Positions 1 to 12,253 of a stretch of 64,000 nt of DNA are shown here, one piece after another. The stretch spans positions 784,317 through 848,316 of the forward strand of contig JBBPSI010000001.1 in the NCBI GenBank assembly GCA_038093515.1, written 5' to 3'. A model generated the notes under the pieces. That model was not told where the DNA came from. It made no database searches and saw nothing but the letters and a program-made list of their open reading frames with translations. The position numbers and the translations under genes are program-made. Source of the stretch: Butyriboletus loyo (Eukaryota; Basidiomycota; Agaricomycetes; Boletales; Boletaceae). How positions within the stretch are numbered: position 1 is the stretch's first letter; every line of letters begins with the position of its first letter.

Positions 1-229
1 TTCATTCGAGACATACGCGATAGTATAGAAGCGGGCTTGTGTCCACTCTCGGCAACGCCGTGTGTCGTCGCCGTCGTTTTCACGGCTGCAATGATCGATG
101 TCAGTACAAGTTGGAAGGATCTAAGAAAACATACACGAACGCTGGCCGTCAGTTGGGTTCTGGCTAAGTTGTGAAGCAAAACGTATTGAGCGCCATGGAC
201 ACGTCGAGGGTCGTACACGGAGCTGTAGC

Positions 230-2141
230 ATGGCAAGTGGCAAAACTACAAATGGCCAGTTTGGGACATGTCGCAACTCTGTTATGCATCCTCTCTTGGC
301 CAACCTCATCGTCGGCTTCGTGCTGCTTTTAATACTCTTCCCCGTACTCACTTCACAGGCGTTCATCATATGGCCGTGGTATGGTCGCGAATGGACCGTC
401 GAACTCATAATGCTGCTCGTCCCATTCAAGTAAGCCGTTTCTCTGTCCGCCTGACTTTGCCATGACATGTCGTGCAGTGTATTGGCGCTCATGTTGCTAT
501 GGAACTACTACTTATGCATATTCACTGACCCTGGTCGGGTGCCCGATGGATGGGTCAGATTGGCTTCTTCTTCTCTTCCAGTCGTCTGATATTACGTCCA
601 GGAACCCGACTTTCTTGCTGGAGAGGGATACGAGGTCAAGAAGCTCACAGGCGGGCCCAGATACTGTCGGACTTGTGAAAAATACAAACCCCCGAGGTCA
701 CATCACTGTAGACAGTGCAGCCGGTTCGTCAAGCACACCCCATGGATTGGACATTTCTGACTTACCCTATCCAGATGCGTGCTTCGGATGGGTTCGTGCT
801 ACTCTTTGGCGAAAGTCCTACGCTCCTTATTTCCCCGATTCAGATCATCACTGCCCTTGGGTGAACAATTGCATTGGTCACTTCAACTACGGTCATTTTC
901 TTCGTTTCCTGTTCTACGTGGATGTCACATGTACCTACCACTTTTCCATGGTAACGCGGAGGGTTGTGACTACGATGAGGAATTACCACGTAAGTCTTCT
1001 CACAATTAGAGACTTCGTGTTGATTTGGTCCAGGACAATCCGTCTGGTTTCGAATTTCTCTGCATTGTTATGAATTACGTATTCGTAGTACCAGTCATCC
1101 TTGCCGTTGGCGCTTTCAGGTTGGTTTTCGTCGGTCATGAGAATCCCAGGTTGATAGCGCGCATGCAGTATATATCACTTCTACAGCTTGACCACCAACA
1201 CCACCACGATTGAAGGATGGGAGAAAGACAAGGTCACTACACTGAGACGCAACGGCAAGATACAAGAGGTGGGTTATTTGTGTGTAAATGTACTGTGGCA
1301 ACTCATCCCGTCTCCAGATTAAATTTCCCTACGTAAGTGCCCAGAATTCCCAGTGAAAGGTCACTGACTCCTGGATAGGATTTAGGTGTCTGGAGGAACA
1401 TGGTCTCTGTTCTGGGTGGCAATCCACTTCTTTGGTGTTATCCCACAGTCCCGTCAGGGACTGGCCTCAAGTTTCAATTGTTAGTTGGAATTGGTGAGTG
1501 ATGTGAATTTCTGTATCGCACTGGATACTGGGGGGAAAGTCGTTGCATAGGGGCCCCCGTGTCATCCTCGTCCCCGTCATTATCTACGGGTGCCTTCTTT
1601 GTCCCATCCTGAATCGTACAAGGAATTGATGCCTGCCTTGTCTGACATCTCAGACCATGATGTTGAGGGATGGCCCCCAAGGGATCCGGCTGCGGAGAAC
1701 CAAAAACCCTTCAGGCTCCCCAGTAGCCCGTGGACTTATGAAAACGGTGACTTCAACCCTGCCCTTCGTCCTTCCAATGCACGCCCACGGCCTATCGACG
1801 AACGATCATCCACTCGAGCGTACACATCTGCACTCCCACCCTACCATCCAGATTTCGAATGCGATGCCTACCCACTCCAATCCTACTCTGCAGAGAGTGA
1901 CACAGAGCCCGAAGAAGAGTGTCGGGGGGTGAAGTTACGACGTGGCTCGGAAGGCTATGAAGTCCGCCCCATGAATAGAGAGGAAATGCTCAGGGAGTAT
2001 GTACAGAGCGAGGTTCAGAGGACGGGAAGATATCAAGCGTACCAGCCCGAGGACGCGGTGTATGCTGAGGATTATGAATCGGACTCGAGAGATGAGATCG
2101 TGGTATCTGACGATGACAGACCACTGGGACTCATAAATTGA
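230..2141 (+). CDS. PFA4: Palmitoyltransferase PFA4 (DHHC-type, ER)
   Basis: Protein S-palmitoyltransferase of the ER; in yeast Pfa4 palmitoylates chitin synthase Chs3. The N-terminal membrane segment carries the family's FIIWPWYG motif. The cysteine-rich domain reads [15 protein letters not shown], then [15 protein letters not shown], so the catalytic DHHC is intact. The family motif [12 protein letters not shown] follows the later membrane segments. Visible exons are 230-429, 478-553, 602-723, 775-791, 844-989, 1034-1119, 1169-1268, 1318-1332 and from 1379; two of these are only 17 and 15 bases. The join into the acidic C-terminal exon (from about 1551, ending at 2141) is not settled, because the obvious donor at 1494 leaves the wrong phase. 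An ATG at 284 is an alternative start closer to the first membrane segment. Confidence 0.92.
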
Positions 2142-2324
2142 ACTCCTTTATTCCCATCCCTCCTTCCCCCCCTTCTTCACGACCAAGAGGGTATTTATTG
2201 GACAGTGGAATCACTATAGTGTCTTGGTAGAGTAACGGTTACAATGAAGGGATACACGATTAAGTAATAAGCCATTAGATACCTGGACGAAAGCGAAGGA
2301 TTATGATGACCCGAAGGTATCCAA

Positions 2325-4648
2325 TCAGGTGGTAGCTGCCCTTTCCAAGAACACTTTCCAGACATGACCACCCTTCTCCCCTACTTCCAAGACGTTCGCA
2401 CCGACCTGCAATTCCATGTCCCAGACTCCTTCCTGCTCGAGTTTCTCACCGACAGATTTACCATTCAACACAATTTGAATACTCTCGCGCGATGGGGTGG
2501 CCGCCTTCACAGTCTTCTTTCCTACGAGATCAGATTTCCTTGTTGTTATTGTTTTAGCCTTGACTTTCGAGTTCTTGGGTGGGCGACCACGACCACGTTT
2601 CTTTGGTACTGGTTCCTCTTCCTCTTCTTCCTCAAGATCGTGGGCGTCGGCATCTTCGTCGCTGCTATCTCGATCATCGTCTCCGAAAAAATTGATCTCT
2701 GTAATAGACAGAGATATCTCGCCATGGCTCAGCCTCATAGCCCATGACCTGACACCATCACGATGGTCCAGCCAGAAAGATCTTTCCCGGGGCTTCACGG
2801 TGATGAAGACCTCCTTCAGGGGCCTATACCCACTAAGGGATGGTGCAGGGGATCTCGAGACAGAATGTGCGTTACGAAGGTGATTGGTTGGTGCTGTGGT
2901 TGCAGCTGCGGATGCTGAGGGTTTGACAGCGACGATGGGCTGGGTTACTGGGTGGTATGTTGCATTGGGATAGTGCATATATTGTGGAGTGGAAGAGTAC
3001 TGAGGTTGTTGTTGAACCGGGACTTGAGAGGAGGGCGCATTAACGTTTGACGATGACACAGCCGCTAGAGTAGGGGGTGCAGAAACAGGGGTTGGTACGC
3101 GCGAGGTTTCAGCTGGAGCAAGAGTTGCAGGAACAGGGGCCGGGGTAAGAGTAGGCTTTGGTGCGAGAGGTTGGGCCACGGGAACAGACGTGCCAATTGG
3201 ATTTGAGGTTGTCTTAGGCAACGATTCGAGCGTCTGGAGAGGAGACTTGACGACGGCGCCAGAACCGGGTAATCGCAACGTCAGGGGGCTTGTTACGTTG
3301 TCCTGTATAGATTTCGTACTCGAGCGCTCCGCTAGCAACTGCGGAACAGTCGTTGGGCCGGACGATGCACCCGGGACTTTCAACTTGATTTTACCTGGCG
3401 TCTTCGCATACCTAGGGAGGGCATGCGGAGGTGGCAGATCGGACATGAGTTGGCGGAAGTGATCCTATGACGAGTGTGAGCCTCGGACAGTACGACATAA
3501 GACCAACCAACCCGGAGGGTACTAGCGTCATCCCATATTTGGCTATGATCCTGGTTGAATTCGAGGGCGTTTGAGAAGACTAGTTCAACCTCGTTGGCGA
3601 ACTCTTCGGAAGTAGTATATTCCTTGCGTTTTAGCCGTTTCTGTGTTCAAGGTAAGTGCCGCTTCGCATGAGGGTATCGAGACATACGAAGATGTATTCG
3701 AGACACATCGGGCGCTTGATTTGCTTGTAGTACGACGGATAATCCTTCTTTGATGGCATCTCCATGAAGACGTCAGAAAGGACGCGGTGTCTGGAATCCC
3801 CGAACTAAGCGGAACTGAATGAAGAAGTATGCATGGCTCACGTCTCCTCGTCTGTCTTTTCCACAAGCTTTTGAAGCCTTGTTTTGAGAAGCCGGTTCAT
3901 ATTCGGTGGCTTGTTCTTCTTCTTGTCGTCGTCGCCGTCACCCTCCACTTTCTCCTCACCATTTTCGTCCTGGTCGTTGCTTTTCTTCACTTTCTTGCCG
4001 GTTAGTTTGGTGTACTCCTTGTTGGCGAGTTTCTGTAGGTATACAAGGGAAGTAAGTGGTGAAGATGCAAGTAAAGTACTGACGAGCAAGAACTTGGCAT
4101 CTAGCCAGATTGGGCTATCCTTCATGTTGTATCGTTTGGCGTTGGTGAAGCACAATTCAAAATCCTGCCGAACATCGTCGAGGGAAGAGTACTTGTCTTC
4201 ATCAATTTTTTTCTTGATATCGTCTAGGCAGATGGGATTTGTGATGAACCTGTAGTAGTCGGGATAATGGCGTTTTGAGGGTAGTCGCATAAAAGCTGGA
4301 GAGCATATGTTGCCTCTGAAATGTGTTCATCAGCCATATGTAGAACTGTCAGAAAAGAAAAACAGGGAAAAGCGGCGTTCAAGCACGGTTTGTAACGTAC
4401 TCTTTATTGACTGTATCCTTGACCGTGTGCCACAACTTGGTTGCTTGGTCCTTCAACACGCCTGCGTCGACGTTGCCTCCATCGGCATCCTGAATAATTG
4501 CGTCGTCGGAGCTGCCATTTGCTGTCGTAGATGGTTGTACTGTTGGAGTCGCTTCTGGGGACCCGGGGAGTTCTTTGCGTCGCTTCATCCGAGGGCTGTC
4601 CAAGTCAACATCTTCGGCCAAAGAATCTAACTCCCGCTTCATCGTCAT
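2325..4648 (-). CDS. Tandem bromodomain protein, RSC4-like chromatin remodeller subunit
   Basis: Probable subunit of an RSC/SWI-SNF chromatin-remodelling complex that reads acetylated histones. The N-terminus is acidic and starts MTMKRELDSLAEDV. A first bromodomain lies around 4100-4300 (RLPSKRHYPDYY, then NAKRYNMKDSPIW). A second lies around 3500-3780 (MEMPSKKDYPSYYKQIKRPM, then NALEFNQDHSQIWDDA). A Lys-rich linker separates them. The C-terminal half is a Pro/Ala/Thr-rich low-complexity stretch, then a Glu run with an AT-hook-like KKRGRGRPPK motif and a conserved terminal domain. The splice joining TLR to DHFRQLMSDLPP near 3460-3510 is clear. Two bromodomains plus this C-terminal domain resemble Rsc4 more than Rsc1/2, which carry a BAH domain. 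It lies downstream of cutC on the same strand. Confidence 0.85.
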
Positions 4649-4892
4649 TCGAGAGGTACTGTCCTTCTGTCCCTGTACTCAAGTAAAATTTCCCGGTGTT
4701 GAAGGAGACGACGGCGAAATGCCCATTATCTTTGAAAGTGCTCCAGCCACGCTCTGTCGATTAACATGGGCGCAGGTCACGTGAGGGTTCCAGTCACTTA
4801 AACTACGCAGGTCGAAAAAGACCATCATTAATATTCTACTGTGTCATCTCGAGGCCGATGATACAAGCGAAATAAAGGACAGGCTATCACTC

Positions 4893-6008
4893 CTAAGCCC
4901 TGTCTGTCTCCGTCGCACAGAACCTGTCCACGAAATCTCTCACTTTTCTGATGGCCTCTTCGTCAGTTCTCCAAATGCTCCAATCTCCCATCCCCATCCC
5001 GTCAGGTCTGTATGCAGAACGACCATCTACCCATTTACCACCGCTCAGGTGAATTTCCTTTAACCCGTGTGATAGGAGAGCTCTGCATAATATTGGAATG
5101 GTCGATATGTTAATCCCGGACCCGGGGAGAATCCTTATAGACACGAGGCTGGCAGAGTCGAGCATCCATGCCAAAGCTTCGAGGGCTTCGGGAGAGCTTG
5201 CATGACTACGCCGGCCACTTGCGGTGAAATGTGTTCAATCGCCAGAGAAGCCCGCGGTGTTCAACTGGATGAAGTCACCTTGTCAATACCCTCGTAATTC
5301 CAGTGATCCTGGACAACGTTTTCCATGCTTTGATGGGTGAGTGAATCGACCAACTATCTCCCTTAGAGTACTAGGACGCACCGTGCTCCAGGTCACTGGC
5401 CACATCAAACGCGCGATGGAAGCAAACTACATTCTAAGGATAGCCTCGAATGATAACATAGCAAAGTGACCTACCTTCTAGGGGTACAGCTGCTGAAACC
5501 AGCCTATCTTAAAGTCAATATTCGTGTTGCGAAAAGGTGTCGATACCTACTCTCTAACCTTGCTTTCATCTACATTACCAGTGGCAGTGAGTGCGCCAAA
5601 GACGACACCCTGGACACGATACTCCTTGAAAACAGAAATATCTCGAAGCATGACATTCAGTTCTCCTTCGCTATACACGAAGTCTCCTGTGCGAGGCCTG
5701 ACCATTGCCTTGTCGCGATGGTTGTCACTCTTGACCATGGAATTCGAAAGACACCCGTACCATTATGGGAACGTTTGGAACAGCCTTCTTTACGGATTGA
5801 AGTAAACCGATGCTTGGCGTAGTTCCCCCGCCATAGCCCAAGTTACCACACAACTCAAGGCGGTTTGCTCCTCCGCGGACGGCACTGTGGAGAGAATCAG
5901 ACGACGAGCTTCTGCTGTATTGAGCACCAACGCCACCGCTGATTCGACCGAATCTACGCATACTTCGATAATTAACTTTGGAGGCTGCTCGTGAATTGTA
6001 TGAACCAT
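4893..6008 (-). CDS. cutC: CutC family copper homeostasis protein
   Basis: Member of the CutC TIM-barrel family, historically tied to copper tolerance; the reaction is not established. The start reads IEVCVDSVESA, and a short intron leads into AVRGGANRLELCGNLG, the family signature. Then come MVRPRTGDFVYSEGE, CFHRAFDVASDLEH, RVLTSGRRSHASSPEALEAL, RILPGSGIN and LKEIHLSGGK. Every CutC block is present once the introns are removed, including one whose acceptor falls inside the Ser codon of VLTSG. The length, about 270 residues, fits the eukaryotic family. A short gap separates it from the bromodomain gene, so the two are head-to-tail but probably have separate promoters. Confidence 0.88.
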
Positions 6009-6158
6009 CTGTAGGCTGGCAGTCGACTTTTGGTGTGAAGTCCGATCAGGCGAATGTACAAGTGCATCACTCCGTACTTGGTTAGAAGCTTAGATATAAC
6101 ATACGCTGATATATAGAATACAACAATAGGCGTTTCATCATAAACGTGATGGCGTTCG

Positions 6159-6977
6159 TCATGCCATCTCTTCGTAAAACTTGATCATCTTCCTCACATC
6201 CGGACAGAGAGCTAGCCGGACCCTTTCCGAATCTCCGAAAATATTTGCTCCCTTTAATTCAGCCCAGATACCAAAGCCCCCGTTGAAAGGATGGGACAGT
6301 TCATTTGGATTCATTGCGCCAAAAGTGTGCGCCCGGACGACCCTGGACATATTGTCCTTCTGAATGCTCCATTTCAGCTTGTGCACAACCGGCAAGAGGG
6401 AACGGGAGACAGAGAGTATCGATGATTCGATGTCCGGCAAGACATGCAAGTAATGGAGAGATTTGAGTGCGGTGGGCGGAGACAGCCGAGTGCGGAGATA
6501 AGAAGACAGCAAGACTTTGGTGTGTGTCTGCTGAATACGCATGGTATTCTCATACTGCTTTGCAGCCTGTAATAAAGCATGAGCACGACACACAGGTGGC
6601 AAAGGACATTCTGCGACACTTGCATGAGGAGAATAGAGATAGGCACCTGCGCGCAGTCTCCGTTCGATCTGGAGTCCGCGCATGACACCGCGGTGCACGA
6701 GTTGTGAGATAGTTGGTCTGAGGAGGATACCTTCCGGGCTCCTGCCAAAGAGGGAGTGCTGAACGCGCGAAGGAGCCACTACTCTCAAGCGTGTACGGTG
6801 GAGCACCGGATCCGCTGTCAACAAGGCTAGCGCCTTGGAAACACGCGAGAGCGCAGCAAGATCTGGGATATCCAAGAATGAGACTAGGAGGCGAGTCAGC
6901 CAAAATGGCATAGTCGCGCAGGTGATATAAGACGTACGGATGTGGAGCAGGATTTCTTGCGGCAAGGCGAGTAGCAT
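6159..6977 (-). CDS. F-box protein
   Basis: Probable substrate adaptor of an SCF ubiquitin ligase. The start codon at 6977 opens directly into an F-box: LALPQEILLHI, a 54-base intron (6884-6937), then LSFLDIPDLAALSRVSKAL. The rest has no repeat domain I recognise. It contains SLFGRSPEGILLRPT and a basic helix near the middle, and ends KMIKFYEEMA. The spliced protein is 254 residues. The frame stays open upstream of 6977, but that part lacks homology-like features, so the ATG beside the F-box is preferred. Substrate unknown. Confidence 0.75.
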   Translation of the reverse strand: MLLALPQEILLHIRTSYITCATMPFWLTRLLVSFLDIPDLAALSRVSKALALLTADPVLHRTRLRVVAPSRVQHSLFGRSPEGILLRPTISQLVHRGVMRGLQIERRLRAGAYLYSPHASVAECPLPPVCRAHALLQAAKQYENTMRIQQTHTKVLLSSYLRTRLSPPTALKSLHYLHVLPDIESSILSVSRSLLPVVHKLKWSIQKDNMSRVVRAHTFGAMNPNELSHPFNGGFGIWAELKGANIFGDSERVRLALCPDVRKMIKFYEEMA

Positions 6978-7292
6978 CGTACGGGGTGTTCTTCGAACTG
7001 GTCGAGTTTGAGGCGCGCTGGAACGCTGAGTCAGGTGTCTTTGTAAGGCGAATTCGGTCAATGCATTCCTTGTAGTGTACGAGGCGACATAAAACACTCG
7101 AGCGCAGAGGATATCCCAGGCTACTCTAGCGAACACAAAGTAATCGGGAGAGCTCTGCTTATCCCTTCCAGCCCTCATGACATGTCGTATTCTAGAAAAC
7201 GAGAAAGCCTGGACACGCCCCCCCCGGCAGCGCGCTACGGAAAAGTGCAAGCGGAATTGTTCCGAAATGAAAAAGTTACCCTGAATGGAATG

Positions 7293-9295
7293 TCACATCG
7301 TCGACGTCGTCTTCTCGACATTAACACGGATGCCCGACATGGACATGACCCCAGCTTCACCGGCACCCCCGTCGCTCATGCTACTGCGTCCCGCGGGAGA
7401 TCCCATCTCAATCGAATTGTATGCCGGGGCTGGGCTTACGTGTTCAAGGGAACCAAGGGTCCGAGAACTGTCACCAGCAAACCCCATGCCAGACTCGAAA
7501 TGCATCTCGTCCAGTTCCACGTCCGCCGCCTCGATATCAGGTTGAATGCTCCCAATGGTGCTTAGCATGATGTTCGAGGCGACAGTGGACCCGGGGCCGC
7601 GGTGCCGTATCCCGAGCCCCCCACGCTTCACATGGGGTGGACCATTGGACGAAGTGGTCACCCCAGATTTGGTTGCGAACGCGCCAACACCTGTCCCCTC
7701 TGAGTGAGAGACTGTCTCCGCACCTCGTTCCCTTAGGTCTAGGATCTGAAACGCGGTCAATAGAGTGTCAGAATCCCAACATCGACAAGCTCACGAGACG
7801 GCAGGCAAGCAGTGGTGCCATCATGACACTAAGAGGGATATTCAGCGCAGATATGACCTGACGCGGTCTGGATAACCATGCAGATGAGCATGTAAAGGGG
7901 AGAGTACGGGGAGAGCCTTACTGAAGGTAGAAGATTCCATTGATCTGTCGTAACCATTGAGCCATCCTGAATCAGAAACTTCCGGATTGAACTTACCAAG
8001 TTTGCGATAGAGATCAGGATGTAGTAAAATACACCTGAAGGGAAACGTTACGAGATCCAACAACATGTGCGTATATACGACATTTACCCTCGCGAAGGAA
8101 TGTCTGAATGAGCTTACTGTTTGCTCCTCCGTTTCTGATACGAATGTGGAAGGCCTTCCAAACTGTCATGGCTGTGACGAGGGTATCGAACAAGAGCGGG
8201 GCGATCTTATTGAATATTTAAGCGTGCGAATGTTAGCAGCCTGGACGACACGCACAAAAAATCCTATACAAATTACGTTTAGCAGTTATCCGAATCATAT
8301 GATCTGACATTACCAAGTAGGTGCGCGGAGTGTGGTTTCGACGCTGGGAAACAGGGACCCTGGGCCGGAATTGTGATGTGAATGTTTGATTGATTTCGCA
8401 CATTCTCCACTCACATATGGGGGAGTTACGAAGGCTAAAACTATTCTGACGGTGAATAACGAAGGGACGGAGACGTATTTCAATTTCACTAACGGATCAT
8501 TTGTGAGGCGTCCACGTAGAGCTGGTACGCAACTACACCAGCCAAGGCACAGACGAGTGCCAGAAGAAGGTACACGTTGCGATTGAAGAAAGCATATGTA
8601 CGAATGAGCAGAACGGCTAGAGATATTTTCTCGGATCAGGATTTGAATCGTGGGGAGAAATAAAGACTGACACTCTGACCCGACTTGGTTCCACATCGCC
8701 AATGCGACGGGGATCTGCGAGAATCGGCAAAGGTAAATTTTAGCATGAGGACGATGGTGATTGCTGACCTTGTAAATTTTCTCGCAGACTTCTTGGGTGT
8801 GATTTGTGACGAATGCATACAAAAGATAGGGTACGACTACGATGACCCAGTAACTTATTGGAGATGTAAAATCGCCGAAGTGGGTGGTGCGACGATTTTC
8901 ACGCACCGACAAAAGAGGTATGCAACTTTAACCGGGGTCCAGGTAGTCTTCCAGATCTGAGAGCACTGTGAGTGAGTTACAAGAGGGGGGAATGAAAGAG
9001 ACGTACGAAACGCCATTCTCTGGGAAGGCTGATGATCCAGTCCCACACGACGACGGCGTCTGTTGGCCGCGGGTGTGAGGCTGGATCGACGTGGATATAT
9101 GCAGGAATAGGGACTTACACATGCCTAGAGGGAAATCGAGAGGGTCAGTTGTTTGCTTGAGGAATAAGTGTTTGTTTGACTCACAACAAAAATAAACCTG
9201 GGTGCTGGAAAAGGAGTGAGAGGAGCACGGTGAGAGATGGTGAAAGACACTTGCACGTAAATAAAATGCTGAGCGGTTTCGATCGTGTCCCCCAT
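7293..9295 (-). CDS. DUF6533-type multi-pass membrane protein
   Basis: Basidiomycete membrane protein of the DUF6533 type, function unknown. The recognisable N-terminal block is DAVVVWDWIISLPREWRF, followed after an intron by IWKTTWTPVKVAYLFCR and then WVIVVVPYLLYAFVTNH, a membrane segment. A further segment reads LLIRTYAFFNRNVYLLL and runs into a hydrophobic Ala/Val/Leu stretch. The cytoplasmic-looking tail is Gly/Ser-rich and ends ISGIRVNVEKTTSTM-like near 7293. The start MGDTIETAQHFIYVQ at 9295 is plausible, but the small exon or exons joining it to the DUF6533 block are unresolved. Many such proteins are multigene families in mushrooms. Confidence 0.7.
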
Positions 9296-9745
9296 CGTGT
9301 TGAGGAGGAGAAAAAACAAGAACGTTGGCGGGGGGAGGATGGGGAGTGGTTGGGAGGGGAGGGGGGAGGAAAGAAATAAGGAGGGGAGGCTGGATTGGAA
9401 GCACAGCGGGCTTCCTTCTCGAGAAGCGGATGGCTGTCGCTCGACTGACCGAACCAGGTCACAGCGACTCCCCCGATCGGGTCTTACCAGCGGCGAATCA
9501 TCCCATCCCAACCGGTCGTCCAACTTCCCCCATCAGTAACATCCAGACACCACTCGTCCTCCCGATTCCCTCGTTCATCAGCCCAGTGGATGTTCATCCA
9601 CACCGAGAAATGTACGAACCAATCAATCCCTCCCCCGCGTACACTCCGCGATGCGTCAGTCAAAGTCACGTGACCTCCTCGTCCCCGACAGCGAATTTTG
9701 ACTCTCAATCTTCCGTCCTCTTCGTTTCTGTCAGGGGCTACGTCG
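9296..9745. promoter_or_regulatory. Divergent intergenic region with polypurine/polypyrimidine tract
   Basis: This 450-base gap lies between the start codons of the DUF6533 gene (minus) and ALG9 (plus). About 9300-9400 is almost pure purine on the plus strand, with several runs of four to six G. Read on the minus strand this is a C/T-rich tract just before the DUF6533 ATG, a common feature of fungal promoters and 5' leaders. The remainder, 9400-9745, holds C/T-rich stretches on the plus strand before ALG9. No TATA box was seen. Confidence 0.55.
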
Positions 9746-12138
9746 ATGGCTTCTGCTGTACAAACTCTGCGGCTTAGACGCCCAGACCCTTCAAAGCCCA
9801 CTTCTACAAAGCCCACTAGACACACCGGCATCTTGCAAGACCAGCTTCGCAGGTATGCACCCTGGCGCCCGGGTTGGACTCATTCTCTAACATTACTTAG
9901 GGCCGCTCGGAAACCATGGGTCCCGGACTTTCAGACTGCTGTCCGCATCTTGCTACTCATTCGTGTGGCAGGTGCCATGTACTCTAATATACAAGACTGC
10001 GATGAAGGTTAGCTTTCGTCCAGACATTCAAAGCACCCACTCATCCACACAGTCTTCAACTTCTGGGAGCCTCTGCACTTCTTACAATACGGTCATGGAT
10101 TTCAGACATGGGAAGTAACCCCTACCTTCGCAGTACGAAGTTGGGCCTATATCTTGTTCCACATGCCCGCGGCCCATTTGTCCTCCTTGTTTGCGCTTGG
10201 AAAAGTAATGCTGCCAAGTCCTAACTCCAGCCTGAAACTGATAAACTATTGTTCAGCGACCAGCTTTCTTTACTGTACGGATATTCCTTGCCGTATTGTC
10301 CACGGTCTGCGAAGCCAAATTTTTCCGCACTGTTGTCGAAAAGATCAACGACAGAGTTGGTCGCTATCTGTTCTTCATCCTGCTATTCAACGCAGGCATG
10401 TGGAACGCTGCAGCTGGTATTTATCATCCATCCTATCACCTCGCCTTGCTTCTCAAAGCAACACAGCTTTTTTGCCTTCCTCTTTTGCCATGTATGCTAC
10501 CACACTTGCCTTCGCGTTTGCGTTTGAGCCTTCTACCGTCAATAATACGAAAAGGACACTCTGCGCCACTATGTTGTTCGCCACTGGAGCCATTGTAGGG
10601 TGGCCATTTGCACTTGCTCTCTCGCTACCCTTCGTGTTTGAGGAGCTCTTTGTGCTTAGTGGCGACAAAGTAGATCCTGCCTCGCGTGTCAACTGGATGC
10701 TTGCACGTTGGCGGCATCTTATCCTGGCTGGCCTTGTTTCTGCTCTCTTTTTTGTAAGTTCTTCAGTCCACACATGGAAACCATGTCAATGTTCCATTTT
10801 ACATCAGGTCCCCGTGGTCTGTATCGATAGCGTTGCGTATGGGAATTGGACTATCGTCCCATGGAACATCGTTCAATACAACATCTTTGGCGGTTCCGAA
10901 CGGGGCCCTGACTTATACGGGACGTCACCTTGGTATTTCTACATCCTGAACCTCCTCCTTAACTTCAACATCGTTTTTGTGCTTGCGTTCGCGTCGCTAC
11001 CTTCGCTTGCGATCACATATCATATCGACCGCAAACGCCTCGGGCTCACGAAACCAGGACCACATGAAAGCTCGCCATTTACGGTCCTTGCATTGCGGCT
11101 GGCTCCGTTGTACCTATGGGTTGCAATACTCACAGCACAAGCGCACAAAGAGGAGCGATTCATGTTCCCAGCATATCCACTCATATGTTTCAATGCGGCT
11201 GTTACGGTCTATCTGCTACGCGGATGGCTAGAAGCCACATATCTCTATGTGACGAAATCTCCATACAAGGTGGATGGCTTCATTGTTGGTTTGTTCCGCG
11301 CCGCTTATTTCCTACTAACATTTCTAATGATAGGCCTCAAAGTCGATTATTTTCAGCATGACCACTCTTTCCATCATCTTGGTATCGGGGCTGCTGTCCG
11401 TCTCCCGTATCCTCGCGTTGTGGCACTACTATCATGCGCCGCTGTCTGTCTTCGATCGTCTCGAGGGGTTTGAACTCCCTCGTCTCCTCAATGATACCGG
11501 TCTCCTACCACTTTTACCTGCCGGCGTAGAGGAAAGCGACAGACCAAGCATCGATTTTACAGTTCTCAAGCAATTTGATCTGAAGTTGTGTCTTGGAAAG
11601 GAATGGCATCGTTTCCCAGGGCACTATTTGGTGCCTAATGCTGTATCTGTCGACTTTGTGAAAAGTGACTTCGAAGGATTGCTTCCTGCTCATTTCGGGT
11701 CGGCGACCATAGGAAATGAACGATGGTGGGATAGGAAGGGTTCTAGGAACACTCCAACCGGCTTAAATGACCTTAACAAGGAGGTTCACGAATATTATGT
11801 GCGCAGTCTCGTTCTTTTTGTCTGTACTCCTTTGATCAATCGCCTTGTAGGTTCCTGTGGAAACATGCGACTACCTTGTAGATCTTGATTTCCCTCGACA
11901 TCCAACTTCTTCGCGGCACGAGCCTCGATATACCACCGACGAAGAGACATGGGAGCGTGTCGCGTGTTTGCCTTTTCTTGACGCGTCACACTCATCGCTG
12001 ATGACCAGAACACTGTGGGTTCCTGGACATTGGTGGCAGGATAAAAATGAGTATGGGGACTATTGCTTGCTCAAAAATAGAGTCAGGGTGAGCGCGAAGG
12101 AACGTGATTTCATCACCGGTTCATATGCGGGGAAATAG
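9746..12138 (+). CDS. ALG9: Alpha-1,2-mannosyltransferase ALG9
   Basis: GT22 mannosyltransferase that adds mannose to the lipid-linked oligosaccharide in the ER lumen during N-glycan assembly. The first luminal loop has the acidic motif DCDEVFNFWEPLHF, completed across an intron at about 10007-10054, then GHGFQTWE. Family blocks that follow are YHPSYHLALL, GWPFALALSLPFV, WNIVQYNIFGG, YGTSPWYFYILNLLLNF, AQAHKEERFMFPAYPL and, at the end, SAKERDFITGSYAG. Many hydrophobic segments fit the multi-pass topology. The first ATG in the reading frame is at 9746. At least four introns are needed. Function is inferred from strong family blocks. Confidence 0.93.
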
Positions 12139-12253
12139 TACGCAAAGCCACAATACTTTCATCTAGATTGTGTAGAGGCTGACATGCCAACGGTTGGCTG
12201 GATTGGAATGCTAGGTATTTATGACATGCGAGTTCACAGGACGTTGTTGTTAA

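Noticed and set aside
9125..9777. Several open frames around 9.1-9.8 kb on both strands
   Set aside because: They arise from the purine/pyrimidine tract and C/T-rich leaders; the translations are Ser/Pro or Gly/Glu low complexity.
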